64,000 nt of DNA from Chelonobacter sp050613185 (GTDB lineage Bacteria > Pseudomonadota > Gammaproteobacteria > Enterobacterales > Pasteurellaceae): contig NZ_CP192511.1 of the NCBI RefSeq assembly GCF_050613185.1, positions 2,108,001 to 2,172,000 of the forward strand, read 5' to 3'. Below the pieces are notes generated by a model. The model saw only the letters and a program-made list of their open reading frames with translations. It did no database searches and was not told the origin of the DNA. Position 1 is the first letter of the stretch, and each line of letters starts with the position of its first letter. Positions 7,719 through 17,096 of the stretch are shown here, piece by piece. The translations under genes and the position numbers were made by a program.

Positions 7719-10553
7719 TTATTCAATCGTCAGGGCTTCTTCCACTAAGGCTTTCTGTTGTGCGGCGTGCAAAGAGGCAAAACCGGTCGCCGGTGAGGCA
7801 GACGCCGGTCTGCCGACATAATTCAGCGTCGCCCCTGCCGGTAGCGAGGTTCGGAAATTATGCTGGCAACAATACCATGCGCCCTGATTGAGCGGTTCTT
7901 CCTGACACCAGATGAAATCTTTTACGTGTGAATAAGCCGCCAATACGTTTTGCATATCTTCACTCGGATACGGATACAGTTGCTCAATGCGGATTAATGC
8001 GATATTGGTTTGCTGTTTTTCACGGCGTTTTTCCAATAAGTCATAATAGACTTTGCCGGAACAGAACACGACGCGCTCAATTTGCGTCGGATCTAAATTA
8101 TCCCATTCAGCCAGTACCGGTTGGAAAGTGCCTTCCAGTAATTCGCTCATGTCTGAAATTGCCAACGGATGGCGCAGTAATGATTTTGGCGTTAAGGCAA
8201 TCAATGGACGGCGCATAGGACGGATACTTTGACGGCGCAGCATATGGTAAACCTGTGCCGGAGTCGAGGGCACGCACACCTGAATATTTTGCTCGGCGCA
8301 GAGCTGCAGATAGCGCTCCAAACGTGCCGAGGAGTGTTCCGGCCCTTGCCCTTCGTAACCGTGTGGCAACAGCATGGTCAAGCCGCACATTCTGCCCCAT
8401 TTCTGTTCGCCGGAGCTGATAAACTGATCGATCACCACTTGCGCCACGTTGGCGAAATCACCGAATTGCGCTTCCCAAATCACCAAGGTTTTCGGATCGG
8501 AGGTGGCATAGCCGTATTCATAGGCAAGCACCGCTTCTTCCGATAACACCGAATCCCACACTTCAAACCGCCCTTGTTGGTTATGCAGGTTGGTTAGCGG
8601 GATATAGTAAGTGCCGTCTTCTTGATTATGTAATACCGCATGACGGTGGAAGAACGTGCCGCGACCGGAATCTTCGCCGGACAAACGGATTGAATGTCCG
8701 TCATCGAGCAGCGTGGCATATGCCATAATTTCCGCCATACCCCAGTCGAACGGTTTGTCGCCGACAGCCATCAGCTCGCGATCTTCATAAATTTTTTTCA
8801 CTCGGCTGTGCAATTTATGCGAATCCGGGTAGAGGCAGATTTTTTTCGCCAATGCCACAAACCGCTCTTGCGGGAATTGATTGGCGTATGCGGCAGTCCA
8901 ATCGTGATTCAGATAATTGATCCATTCTAACGAATTGCGATCTAACTCGCGCCATTCGTTGACGACACATTCGCCGTTATCCAAGGCATCACGGTATTCG
9001 TTCATCATCTCGAAAGTGCGGTCATCGCTCAACACATTTTCAGCGACCAAGCGGTCGGCATAGACTTTGCGCGGGGTCGGATGTTTCTTGATTTGTTTGT
9101 ACATCATCGGTTGGGTCGCAGACGGTTCGTCGGCTTCGTTGTGACCGTGACGGCGGTAAGAGACCAAATCGATAAAAATATCTTTTTTGAATTCGGCACG
9201 GTATTCGACCGCCATGCGTGCCGCATACACCACCGCTTCCGGATCGTCGCCGTTGACATGGATAACCGGCGCGTCCACCATTTTGGCAATATCGGTACAA
9301 TATTCGGTCGAACGGGTATCGCCGGTGTACGAGGTGGTGAAGCCGATACGATTGTTGATTACGATTCGAATCGTGCCGCCGATGGTATAACCGCGCGTTG
9401 CCGACATATTCAGCGTTTCCTGCACAATGCCTTGTCCGGTTACGGCGGAGTCGCCATGTACGGTAATGCCAAGCACTTTCACGTGGTCGGTGTCTTGCAG
9501 ACGGGTTTGTCTGGCGCGGACGGAGCCGATCACCACCGGGCTGACGATTTCCAAATGTGATGGGTTAAACGCCAATGATAAGTGCACCGCGCCGTCATCC
9601 GTCATAAAGTTGGAGGAAAAACCTTGATGGTATTTCACGTCGCCGGTGCGGTCATGGCTGTGTTTGCCGGCAAATTCATCAAACAATTCAGCCGGTTTTT
9701 TTCCTAACACATTCACCAACATATTCAGACGTCCGCGGTGCGCCATGCCCATCACGACATCTTTCGCGCCGAATTTTCCGGCGTGGCGGATGATTTCTTT
9801 CATCAGCGGAATAAAAGCGTCACTGCCCTCTAACGAGAAGCGTTTGGCGCCGGGGAACTTGGCGCCCAAATAACGTTCCAACCCTTCGGCGGCGGTCAGT
9901 TCTTGCAGATAGGTTTGTTTTTCTTCATTGCTGAAGAGCGGTTTGTTCAGACGCGCTTCCATTTTTTTCTGCAGCCAGTCACGCACCTCGATATTATGCA
10001 CGTGCATAAATTCCAAGCCGATGGTGCCGCAATAGGTTTCGTTCAGTTTTTCAGATAACTCGCGCAGAGTGATATTTTCCATATCATATACGTAGTTACC
10101 GATATTAAACTCTTCATCCAGATGTTTATCTTCCAAACCGTAGAATTGATAATCCAGATTCGGCACCGACAGCCGTTTCCACATTTTCAGCGGATCCAGA
10201 TCGGCGCGCAAGTGTCCGCGATAGCGGAAGGCATTGATATATTGCAAAACCCGTACTAAACGCCGGCTGGCGCTTGGATCGATAATCGTATGCGTACCGG
10301 TTCGGTTGGTATTTTCTCTGGCGAGCTCGCGGAAGTAATCACGCACCGACGAGTGAGGCTGTTCCACGGAAGACGTTCGCGGAAATGTGCTGAAAATTTG
10401 TTGCCAACTGGCGTCCACACTTTGCGGATCGTTAAGATAGTCTTCATAGACTTGTTCGACATAAGTTTGGTTGGCTCCGCCCAATGCGCTGGAGTCAAGC
10501 CAATCCTGCATACCTTGTTGCATACTTTGCTGCATAGTACCGTTTTGCCGCAT
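7719..10553 (-). CDS. sucA: 2-oxoglutarate dehydrogenase E1 component
   Basis: This thiamine-diphosphate enzyme decarboxylates 2-oxoglutarate and hands the succinyl group to SucB. It has 944 residues, near the family norm. Visible blocks are the N-terminal helix that binds the complex (QDWLDSSALGGANQTYVEQVY), GMAHRGRLNMLVNVLGK, the cofactor region HVNGDDPEAVVYAAR with YRRHGHNEADEPSATQP, and LPHGYEGQGPEHSSARLERYL. AGGT lies 5-7 bases before the first ATG; internal ATG codons follow soon after, so the exact start is less sure. It is the first gene of sucABCD and is divergent from gltA. Confidence 0.95.
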   Translation of the reverse strand: MRQNGTMQQSMQQGMQDWLDSSALGGANQTYVEQVYEDYLNDPQSVDASWQQIFSTFPRTSSVEQPHSSVRDYFRELARENTNRTGTHTIIDPSASRRLVRVLQYINAFRYRGHLRADLDPLKMWKRLSVPNLDYQFYGLEDKHLDEEFNIGNYVYDMENITLRELSEKLNETYCGTIGLEFMHVHNIEVRDWLQKKMEARLNKPLFSNEEKQTYLQELTAAEGLERYLGAKFPGAKRFSLEGSDAFIPLMKEIIRHAGKFGAKDVVMGMAHRGRLNMLVNVLGKKPAELFDEFAGKHSHDRTGDVKYHQGFSSNFMTDDGAVHLSLAFNPSHLEIVSPVVIGSVRARQTRLQDTDHVKVLGITVHGDSAVTGQGIVQETLNMSATRGYTIGGTIRIVINNRIGFTTSYTGDTRSTEYCTDIAKMVDAPVIHVNGDDPEAVVYAARMAVEYRAEFKKDIFIDLVSYRRHGHNEADEPSATQPMMYKQIKKHPTPRKVYADRLVAENVLSDDRTFEMMNEYRDALDNGECVVNEWRELDRNSLEWINYLNHDWTAAYANQFPQERFVALAKKICLYPDSHKLHSRVKKIYEDRELMAVGDKPFDWGMAEIMAYATLLDDGHSIRLSGEDSGRGTFFHRHAVLHNQEDGTYYIPLTNLHNQQGRFEVWDSVLSEEAVLAYEYGYATSDPKTLVIWEAQFGDFANVAQVVIDQFISSGEQKWGRMCGLTMLLPHGYEGQGPEHSSARLERYLQLCAEQNIQVCVPSTPAQVYHMLRRQSIRPMRRPLIALTPKSLLRHPLAISDMSELLEGTFQPVLAEWDNLDPTQIERVVFCSGKVYYDLLEKRREKQQTNIALIRIEQLYPYPSEDMQNVLAAYSHVKDFIWCQEEPLNQGAWYCCQHNFRTSLPAGATLNYVGRPASASPATGFASLHAAQQKALVEEALTIE

Positions 10554-10923
10554 AACTACCTGACCTTTTTAAAATGACTCATAAGGATTAACATAATGAA
10601 TATGGGGTTTTATCAGTAAATTTAACATGTTATCGCCGATAACCAAATAAAATATTGCCTCTACCCTAAACCGCCATATTGCCGTTTACCAAACCAATTA
10701 TACTCAAAAAAAATTTTTATAATGTGACCTGCTTAGAAGTTTTTACAAAAAAGTAACATTTTGCGCAAAAGCCGCTTTAAATTTCGCGACGAAAAGACTA
10801 AATTGTTGAAAATTCATTTTACACAGCCCTTTTATTTATGCTAATAAAGGAGTAATCGCATTATTATTTCAACGGTAAATCGAATTTATTTTAACAAAAA
10901 TCTAACAAACGTAGGGAGTGGTC
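10554..10923. promoter_or_regulatory. Divergent sucA-gltA control region (370 bp)
   Basis: This AT-rich gap holds the start regions of two TCA-cycle units facing apart. TATAAT occurs at 10718-10723 on the plus strand, but I see no matching -35 box at 16-18 bases, and it is about 200 bases before gltA. No CRP- or FNR-type dyad is convincing, and no open frame looks coding. Promoters must be here, but I cannot place them. Confidence 0.5.
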
Positions 10924-12210
10924 ATGTCAGAATTAAAAGCAACATTATCAATCAGCGACGGTCGCGAGCTTGAGCTGGATGTACATCGTGCAGTGCTGGG
11001 TTATGATTCGGTGGATGTACAATCATTGGTGAAAAATCATTTATTTACCTTTGACCCCGGCTTTATGTCAACCGCCTCTTGTCAGTCTGCGATCACCTAT
11101 ATTGACGGTGATGAAGGCGTTTTATTGCACCGTGGTTATCCGATTGAGCAATTGGCGGAAAATGCCGATTATTTGGAAGTGTCGTATCTGCTGTTATTTG
11201 GCGAAAGACCGAATCTTGAGCAATATAAGGCATTTGAGGCTCGGGTGAAAAAACACACCTTGGTACATGAGCAGATTTCCCGCTTCTTCCATGGTTTCCG
11301 CCGAGATTCACATCCGATGGCGATTATGTGCGGGGTCAGCGGCGCATTGGCAGCGTTCTATCATGACTCCACCGACGTGAATAATATCTATCACCGCGAA
11401 CTGACCGCTTACCGTTTATTGGCGAAAATGCCGACGTTGGCGGCGATGTGTTACAAATATTCCATCGGGCAGCCGTTTATGTACCCGCAACGCCATTTGT
11501 CCTTCTCCGGCAACTTCCTGTATATGATGTTTGCCACCCCGTGTGAGCCATATGTGGTTAATCCGGTGTTAGAAAAAGCGATGGATAAAATCTTTATCCT
11601 GCACGCCGATCACGAGCAAAACGCCTCGACTTCCACGGTACGTACCGCCGCTTCTTCCGGTGCGAACCCATTTGCTTGTATTGCCGCAGGGATTGCCTCT
11701 CTTTGGGGGCCGGCACACGGTGGTGCCAACGAAGCCTGTATCAATATGTTGGAAGAAATCGGCAGCGTCGATCGTATTCCGGAATATATCGAAAAAGCCA
11801 AAGATAAAAACGATCCGTTCCGCTTGATGGGCTTCGGACATCGGGTATATAAAAATTACGATCCGCGAGCCAAAGTGATGCGCCAAACTTGCCATGAAGT
11901 GCTGAAAGAATTGAACGTGCAAAATCCGTTGTTGGATGTGGCGATGGAATTGGAACGCATTGCATTGAGCGATCCGTATTTTGTCGATCACAAACTGTAT
12001 CCGAATGTAGATTTTTATTCCGGTATTATCTTAAAAGCCATCGGCATTCCGGTGTCGATGTTCACCGTGATGTTTGCGTTGGCAAGAACCGTCGGTTGGA
12101 TCGCCCATTGGAAAGAGATGTATAACCAAGGGGCAATCAAAATCGTGCGTCCGCGTCAATTGTATGTCGGACACCCGACGCGCGATTTTGGCAAAATGGA
12201 TAAAATCTAA
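10924..12210 (+). CDS. gltA: Citrate synthase
   Basis: Condenses acetyl-CoA and oxaloacetate to citrate at the entry of the TCA cycle. The 428 residues include the family signatures HADHEQNASTSTVR, GPAHGGANEACINML, GFGHRVYKNYDPRAK and PNVDFYSGIIL, which carry the catalytic histidines and aspartate. The length and N-terminal beta-domain fit the NADH-inhibited hexameric type of Gram-negative bacteria. An earlier GTG at 10918 is in frame, but GGGAG lies 5-8 bases before the ATG at 10924, giving MSELKATLSI. Finding citrate synthase and sucABCD together suggests an oxidative branch of the cycle; H. influenzae is known to lack citrate synthase, so this is a lineage difference. Confidence 0.97.
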   Translation: MSELKATLSISDGRELELDVHRAVLGYDSVDVQSLVKNHLFTFDPGFMSTASCQSAITYIDGDEGVLLHRGYPIEQLAENADYLEVSYLLLFGERPNLEQYKAFEARVKKHTLVHEQISRFFHGFRRDSHPMAIMCGVSGALAAFYHDSTDVNNIYHRELTAYRLLAKMPTLAAMCYKYSIGQPFMYPQRHLSFSGNFLYMMFATPCEPYVVNPVLEKAMDKIFILHADHEQNASTSTVRTAASSGANPFACIAAGIASLWGPAHGGANEACINMLEEIGSVDRIPEYIEKAKDKNDPFRLMGFGHRVYKNYDPRAKVMRQTCHEVLKELNVQNPLLDVAMELERIALSDPYFVDHKLYPNVDFYSGIILKAIGIPVSMFTVMFALARTVGWIAHWKEMYNQGAIKIVRPRQLYVGHPTRDFGKMDKI

Positions 12211-12225
12211 TTCTCATCACTGAGC

Positions 12226-12256
12226 AAACCGCACTTTAACCAAAGTGCGGTTTTTT
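12226..12256 (+). terminator. Inverted uptake-signal terminator after gltA
   Basis: AAACCGCACTTT and AAAGTGCGGTTT form a 12-base stem with a short loop (AACC region), followed by a T run. The two arms are uptake signal sequences. Confidence 0.88.
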
Positions 12257-12439
12257 CAAACCATTTTCAAGCAAACTCACGCCAATTTAAGTATAAAATT
12301 AAATCCTCTTTTATTTACGCATTTATTATTTAGCAGGCTATAAAATAGCTTTGTTTTTCTCCCTTCCTAGTCACGCCATTTGATATTTAATTTAAATAGA
12401 TAAATCATTTCTTTTTCCCTTATTTTTGAAACAATCGCC

Positions 12440-12469
12440 ATTGCTATTGTTATTGTTATTGTTATTGTT
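12440..12469. repeat. Hexanucleotide tandem repeat before the autotransporter gene
   Basis: Four perfect ATTGTT units (12446-12469) follow one degenerate unit, ATTGCT (12440-12445). The last T of the array is the first base of a TATAAT box. Short tandem repeats in promoters switch surface-protein expression in Haemophilus by slipped-strand mispairing; four units is few for high-rate switching. Confidence 0.85.
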
Positions 12470-12474
12470 ATAAT
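12447..12474 (+). promoter_or_regulatory. Probable promoter of the autotransporter gene
   Basis: TATAAT at 12469-12474 is a perfect -10 box. TTGTTA at 12447-12452, inside the hexanucleotide array, is a 4-of-6 match to a -35 box at 16 bases. A TTGAAA further up (12426-12431) is 37 bases away and would come into range only if about three units were lost. The start codon follows 57 bases after the -10 box. Confidence 0.6.
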
Positions 12475-12531
12475 GCATGGAATTTATGTTTTTTGTAAAT
12501 ATTACCCATTCAAGTCAAGGTATCTATAACT

Positions 12532-15500
12532 ATGAGAAATAATCACTCATCTAAACGTTTTAAACTCAATTTCTACAGCAAAGCAAGGGGATTTTCACCT
12601 AAGTTACTGTTTTTAATAACACCAATCTATTTAACAAATGCTTACGCTTCTGTAGTGCGGCATGATATTGATTACCGTGAATATATTAAGTTCGGCAATA
12701 ATGCCGGGAAATATGAAGCCGGAGCAACCGATGTAAAAGTGTATAAAAAAGACGGCACATTGAGCACCGGGAATATTGAAGGTGACGGTAAAGACAGCAT
12801 TCCATTAATGCCGAATTTTTATTCGGTTTCGGATAAAGGGTATGCCACTCCGGTCAGCCATAATATTGTGGTAACAGCGGCACACATGGTAGATATGTAC
12901 AGCAATGAAAGTTATGGCAAGCGTTTTTATCGCACGGATATATCGCTATTTAAAAATAGTATTACAGAAAATGACGACGATGATCAAAAGGAAAAGAATT
13001 ATCTGGCATTTATTTTTTCAGATGAGGAAGTTAATAAAAAAAATTACGATTATGGGTATGCCCAAGATTATAATCAAGTTGTCAATATGAAAAATCTTTC
13101 CGGTGGTTATGATGCCAGTTATATCCGCACGAAAAAATTAATGTTTGATGTTGAGCCTTATGAACTGAAAGAGTTTAGCGGGATCAATGTCAATGATTTA
13201 TTAGCGCGAAATGGTGCAGGAGCATTTTCACAAGCAATTCGCCCTTATGAACAAACCGGTAATCCTATTTATAATACCTATACTTATGTACACGGCGGAT
13301 TAGCGCAAGTAAAAGAAATCAGACCTGAAGCGAAATACAATCTGCAAAGTAACCACCTTTCTTATCAACTATGGCCAGAAGCCAAAAATGCGTTAGATTC
13401 GACCAGCCGAGGCGGTGACAGTGGCTCACCGGTTTTTTGGTGGGATAAAGAAAATAAAAAATGGTGGTTATTGGGCGTCAATTCGCGTGCGGGACGTGGC
13501 GCGCTAGGGCGTGCCTCCGGTTATGGCAAAGAGGGTATTATGGAATCTTTGCCGAGAATGCAGGCACTTTTAACGGAAATGAATTATAAAAAAGAAGTGG
13601 GTGAGGGAAATACAATTACTATCACCACTGCACGAGAAGGCGTTAATAAAGCGGCATATTTTAAAGTATCAGATGGAAACACATTTAAATTATATACAAC
13701 GCGTTATTATGGCGGAGATCGAACGCTTGATAAAGAAAGCAAAGATTTATATTTAACCAATTCCTCCGGTGGCAGTATCGAATTAAACATTAATGGTGAT
13801 ACAGATATTGGCAGTATTCCAATTTATTTTGAAACCGATGCGAAAATTACCGGAGCGGGAAAATTTGATTTAAGCGGTATGTCGGTTGGCGCAGGAAAAA
13901 CCGTTACCGCAGAGCTGACATTGGTGCAAGGTACAGATTGGCGCAAAGTAGGAGCAGGCACGCTACGTTTATCTGGAAAATCAGCCGGAAAAGGCAGTGT
14001 TGCAATCGGTGACGGAACATTAGAACTGAATACCGACGGTGGTATTGCGGCGGAAAAAATTATGCTTGCAACAGGAAAACCGACGGTTAAATTACTGAAA
14101 GACGGACAGTTCAATACAGATAAAATCTATTTTGGCGTGCGGGGCGGTGCGTTAGATTTAAATGGCTATAATGCTGAGTTTGAAAATATTTACCACATGG
14201 ATCGTGGCGCCAATATTAAAAATGACAATAAAGCGAAAAAATCCGTATTTACCTTTAAACCGACTGAATCAGTTAATTACTTAGGGCAGTTTAATGGCAA
14301 TTTAGATCTGACATTTAAGCCAAATAATAAAGATACTGTTTGGATATTGCGCGGTGATAGTAAAATTGACGGTGATGTTAAAATTGAAAACGGTACATTC
14401 AGCCTGAATGCCGATCGATTGATTTATTCAACAATGGTGAGAAATGGAATTAAAATAGGGACTACGCTTGCGGATTATAATCGCAGAGAATGGCGACCGC
14501 ATACGTTCCAAGCAAAAAATATTACCGTGGGCAGCGGGGCAACGCTTGGCGTGGGACGCGCCTCGACTCTTATCGCTGAAGAAGTGAAATTTAGTGGCAA
14601 TAACAAATTTAATATTGAAATTTCTGATTCAGACAGCAAACGCCACGATCCGACTCAAGACGCGATAAAAGGCGATAAATTCTCTGATCCGACATTCCAC
14701 AATCCTAAAGTGCAGGCTAATTTAACGTTCACCGGCTCAAATAACCAAGTGAAATTTAATATGCCAAAAGATTTCACTGCTACCTTTGAAGGCAGCATGA
14801 GCGGTGCGGCGGATATTATTACCCAAGGTGAAGGAAGTGCGGTTTGGAAAAATACCAAACCGACCAATCTCACCACCAAAATATCAGCGAAAACCGCACT
14901 TTTAATCGAAAATACAGATAAGTTAAATCTTACATTAAAATCTAATGGGGATAACTTCACTTTAAATAATAAAAAGGAAGCAACATTTAACTTTATGAAT
15001 GGTGCGACACAATTAACCGATAAAGTGCGGTTAAATCTCGAAAATGGCAGCCATTTGACATTATCGGGATTAGATAACGTAACAAAACGTAATGTAATTA
15101 TTAATGCAGATATTCAACGCGGTACGCTAGAAAACAGTTATTTTCCAACAATTACCCTTGCCAACGGCGCAACTACATTTAATTTTAAACAGCGTATATT
15201 AGATACCAATTTAATTTTAAACGGTGGTGCACTGGGGTTATTTCAACCTTTAACCGTGGCAGGTGATTTTAGTTCAAGCAATAGTGGCAAAATTGATTTT
15301 GGTACGATCGATGATATTAAAACAAAATCAGAAAATGGCAGTTATGAACTTAATAATAAATTAACAATTGACGGCTCGGCGAGCGGAGTTGTGACACCGA
15401 TCTTTACACTTAGCGATACCGTAACGGCGAAATTAGCTAATCCAGTCAATAAGTTGGTCTTTGTAGATTATAAAACCGGGAGTTTGCAATTTGAAAGTGC

Positions 15501-16959
15501 GGTCAGAACCGCAAAAAACGGCTTGGAATTCGATTTTACATTTGATCGCTCAAACACGTATTTAATGGAAAAAGAGAAAATTGTTACACCCGCTCCAGTG
15601 ATCGAGACGAAAATTGATTCAACCACTTATGTGCCACTTACTTTGATTGAGCCTGCAAAAATGTGGGAGTCGGTTTCAACCACGGATACCGAAGCAAAAA
15701 CCGAATTTGATATTGATACGTTAAAAGAGGTTATTGTCGGATCAACCACGGATACCGAAGTAAAAACCGAATTTGATATTGATACGTTAAAAGAGGTTAT
15801 TGTCGGATCAACCACGGATAGCGAAGCAAAAACCGAATTTGATATTGATACGTTAAAAGAGGTTACTGTCGGTTCAACTATGGAAACAGAAGTAAAACCA
15901 ACATTAGATCCCGTAACATTAACTGAATTTGTAGTAAATTCGGAAGAGAATAATATTAATGCGGAGGCACTTGACCCGGATAGCCTGAAAGAGCATGAAA
16001 TTCAATCCACAACCGCAGAAGCTAAACCGACTTTAGATCCGGCGACATTGATAAAGCCTACAACAATCAGCTTAACCGCCAAAACCGCCCCTGAAGTCGG
16101 TGAATATCTGACCTTGATCGGCAGTGCGCGCAATGTGTTGAATATCAATTTAAATACGGTGAAAGAAGGTTTCAGCGTACAGTATGAAAACTACGCTGAA
16201 AATGATAATTACCGTCATCTGCATAATTTTAACAGCAAAGTGCGCGGCAACGGCGTGGTGTTTAATGCGGTGAAACGGCAGAGGGAGAGCGAATTCGGGC
16301 TACAAGCGCGAATGGCAGATTTGAATACCACCACTTCATCGGATAAAGTGCGGTTAAGCTCCAAAACCAAATTGGTTTCTGCGATTGCGCATGCCGGTTA
16401 TGAGATCGGTGATTTTAAATTCTATGGCGCATTGGGTGTGGCAAAAGCCCGTTTTAAAACCAATATTGATGCCGATAAAGGATTGCAGGCAAATAACCGT
16501 AGCATAAACAACAGCTTTAATTCGACAGGCGTTTTTGCCAAAGGCGGCGTGCGTTATCGTCAAACATTTGGCAATATCAGCCTGCGCGAATATGTAGCGT
16601 TGTCCTATAATAATTTGGGTTTAGGCACATTCACCGACAGCAACGGCGACAAGGTGCGGGTGAAAGACAGTGCGCCATTCACGGCGGAAGCCGGAATCGG
16701 ATTGGATTATCAATGGGATAAATGGCAAATCCGCAGCGGCATTGGCGCAAGCTACGATTTGGGCAAGCTGAAAGTGAGCTATGTTGATATTGATCGGGAA
16801 TATACGCGCGGTTTGGGCAAACTCAAATTGAATCTTGATTTAGGCTTGCAATATCAGTTGATGAATAACCTGTATCTGACCCAAGATACCAAAATTGCGT
16901 TGCAATCCAAAGGGTTTAATCACAGTTTGATGAATATTGGCGTGCGGTTTACTTGGTAA
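12532..16959 (+). CDS. Type Va autotransporter with S6-type serine protease passenger
   Basis: A secreted protease of the IgA-protease/Hap/SPATE class, 1475 residues. The signal peptide is long, with a basic leader and cleavage probably after TNAYA (residue 39); the mature start VVRHDIDYREY matches the family. The trypsin-like triad is visible: His118 in VVTAAHMV, Asp194 in GGYDASYI, Ser297 in GGDSGSP. A long repetitive beta-helix follows (about 350-1010), then imperfect 22-residue repeats (about 1049-1140), then a beta-barrel translocator (about 1185-1475) ending RFTW. It has no cysteine after the signal peptide region that I can see. The substrate is unknown: the passenger is divergent, so IgA1 cannot be assumed. 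AAGGT precedes the ATG. Several uptake signals lie in the coding sequence. Confidence 0.92.
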   Translation: MRNNHSSKRFKLNFYSKARGFSPKLLFLITPIYLTNAYASVVRHDIDYREYIKFGNNAGKYEAGATDVKVYKKDGTLSTGNIEGDGKDSIPLMPNFYSVSDKGYATPVSHNIVVTAAHMVDMYSNESYGKRFYRTDISLFKNSITENDDDDQKEKNYLAFIFSDEEVNKKNYDYGYAQDYNQVVNMKNLSGGYDASYIRTKKLMFDVEPYELKEFSGINVNDLLARNGAGAFSQAIRPYEQTGNPIYNTYTYVHGGLAQVKEIRPEAKYNLQSNHLSYQLWPEAKNALDSTSRGGDSGSPVFWWDKENKKWWLLGVNSRAGRGALGRASGYGKEGIMESLPRMQALLTEMNYKKEVGEGNTITITTAREGVNKAAYFKVSDGNTFKLYTTRYYGGDRTLDKESKDLYLTNSSGGSIELNINGDTDIGSIPIYFETDAKITGAGKFDLSGMSVGAGKTVTAELTLVQGTDWRKVGAGTLRLSGKSAGKGSVAIGDGTLELNTDGGIAAEKIMLATGKPTVKLLKDGQFNTDKIYFGVRGGALDLNGYNAEFENIYHMDRGANIKNDNKAKKSVFTFKPTESVNYLGQFNGNLDLTFKPNNKDTVWILRGDSKIDGDVKIENGTFSLNADRLIYSTMVRNGIKIGTTLADYNRREWRPHTFQAKNITVGSGATLGVGRASTLIAEEVKFSGNNKFNIEISDSDSKRHDPTQDAIKGDKFSDPTFHNPKVQANLTFTGSNNQVKFNMPKDFTATFEGSMSGAADIITQGEGSAVWKNTKPTNLTTKISAKTALLIENTDKLNLTLKSNGDNFTLNNKKEATFNFMNGATQLTDKVRLNLENGSHLTLSGLDNVTKRNVIINADIQRGTLENSYFPTITLANGATTFNFKQRILDTNLILNGGALGLFQPLTVAGDFSSSNSGKIDFGTIDDIKTKSENGSYELNNKLTIDGSASGVVTPIFTLSDTVTAKLANPVNKLVFVDYKTGSLQFESAVRTAKNGLEFDFTFDRSNTYLMEKEKIVTPAPVIETKIDSTTYVPLTLIEPAKMWESVSTTDTEAKTEFDIDTLKEVIVGSTTDTEVKTEFDIDTLKEVIVGSTTDSEAKTEFDIDTLKEVTVGSTMETEVKPTLDPVTLTEFVVNSEENNINAEALDPDSLKEHEIQSTTAEAKPTLDPATLIKPTTISLTAKTAPEVGEYLTLIGSARNVLNINLNTVKEGFSVQYENYAENDNYRHLHNFNSKVRGNGVVFNAVKRQRESEFGLQARMADLNTTTSSDKVRLSSKTKLVSAIAHAGYEIGDFKFYGALGVAKARFKTNIDADKGLQANNRSINNSFNSTGVFAKGGVRYRQTFGNISLREYVALSYNNLGLGTFTDSNGDKVRVKDSAPFTAEAGIGLDYQWDKWQIRSGIGASYDLGKLKVSYVDIDREYTRGLGKLKLNLDLGLQYQLMNNLYLTQDTKIALQSKGFNHSLMNIGVRFTW
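15676..15939 (+). repeat. Tandem 66-bp coding repeats in the autotransporter linker
   Basis: Three nearly identical 66-base units start at 15676, 15742 and 15808, and a diverged fourth at 15874; further decay is seen to about 16060. Each encodes 22 residues of the pattern STTDTEAKTEFDIDTLKEVI. Being in frame (66 is divisible by 3), copy-number change lengthens or shortens the acidic stalk between passenger and barrel without breaking the gene. Confidence 0.93.
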
Positions 16960-16970
16960 GTTGTGCATGT

Positions 16971-16996
16971 GCAGAAGATCAGATTTGATCTTCTGC
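16971..16996. terminator. Hairpin after the autotransporter gene
   Basis: GCAGAAGATCA and TGATCTTCTGC form a perfect 11-base stem around GATT, 12 bases after the stop. No T run follows on the plus strand, so it may protect the mRNA end rather than act as a strong intrinsic terminator. Confidence 0.5.
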
Positions 16997-17096
16997 CATT
17001 AAAATGAAAAGGATTGCGTCCGCAATATCGGATTCAATCCTTCGATTAAATAATCCAAGTTTTTGGGCAGGGCAATATTCCCGTTATTTTTATTTG

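Noticed and set aside
9081..9560. 159-codon open frame antisense to sucA
   Set aside because: Opposite the conserved thiamine-diphosphate region of SucA; histidine- and arginine-rich product typical of a shadow frame.
10718..10723. TATAAT as the gltA promoter
   Set aside because: No acceptable -35 box at 16-18 bases, and a 200-base leader would be unusual; not called as a promoter.
15627..15815. 62-codon antisense frame over the autotransporter repeats
   Set aside because: It is periodic only because the coding repeats are periodic; no start signal.
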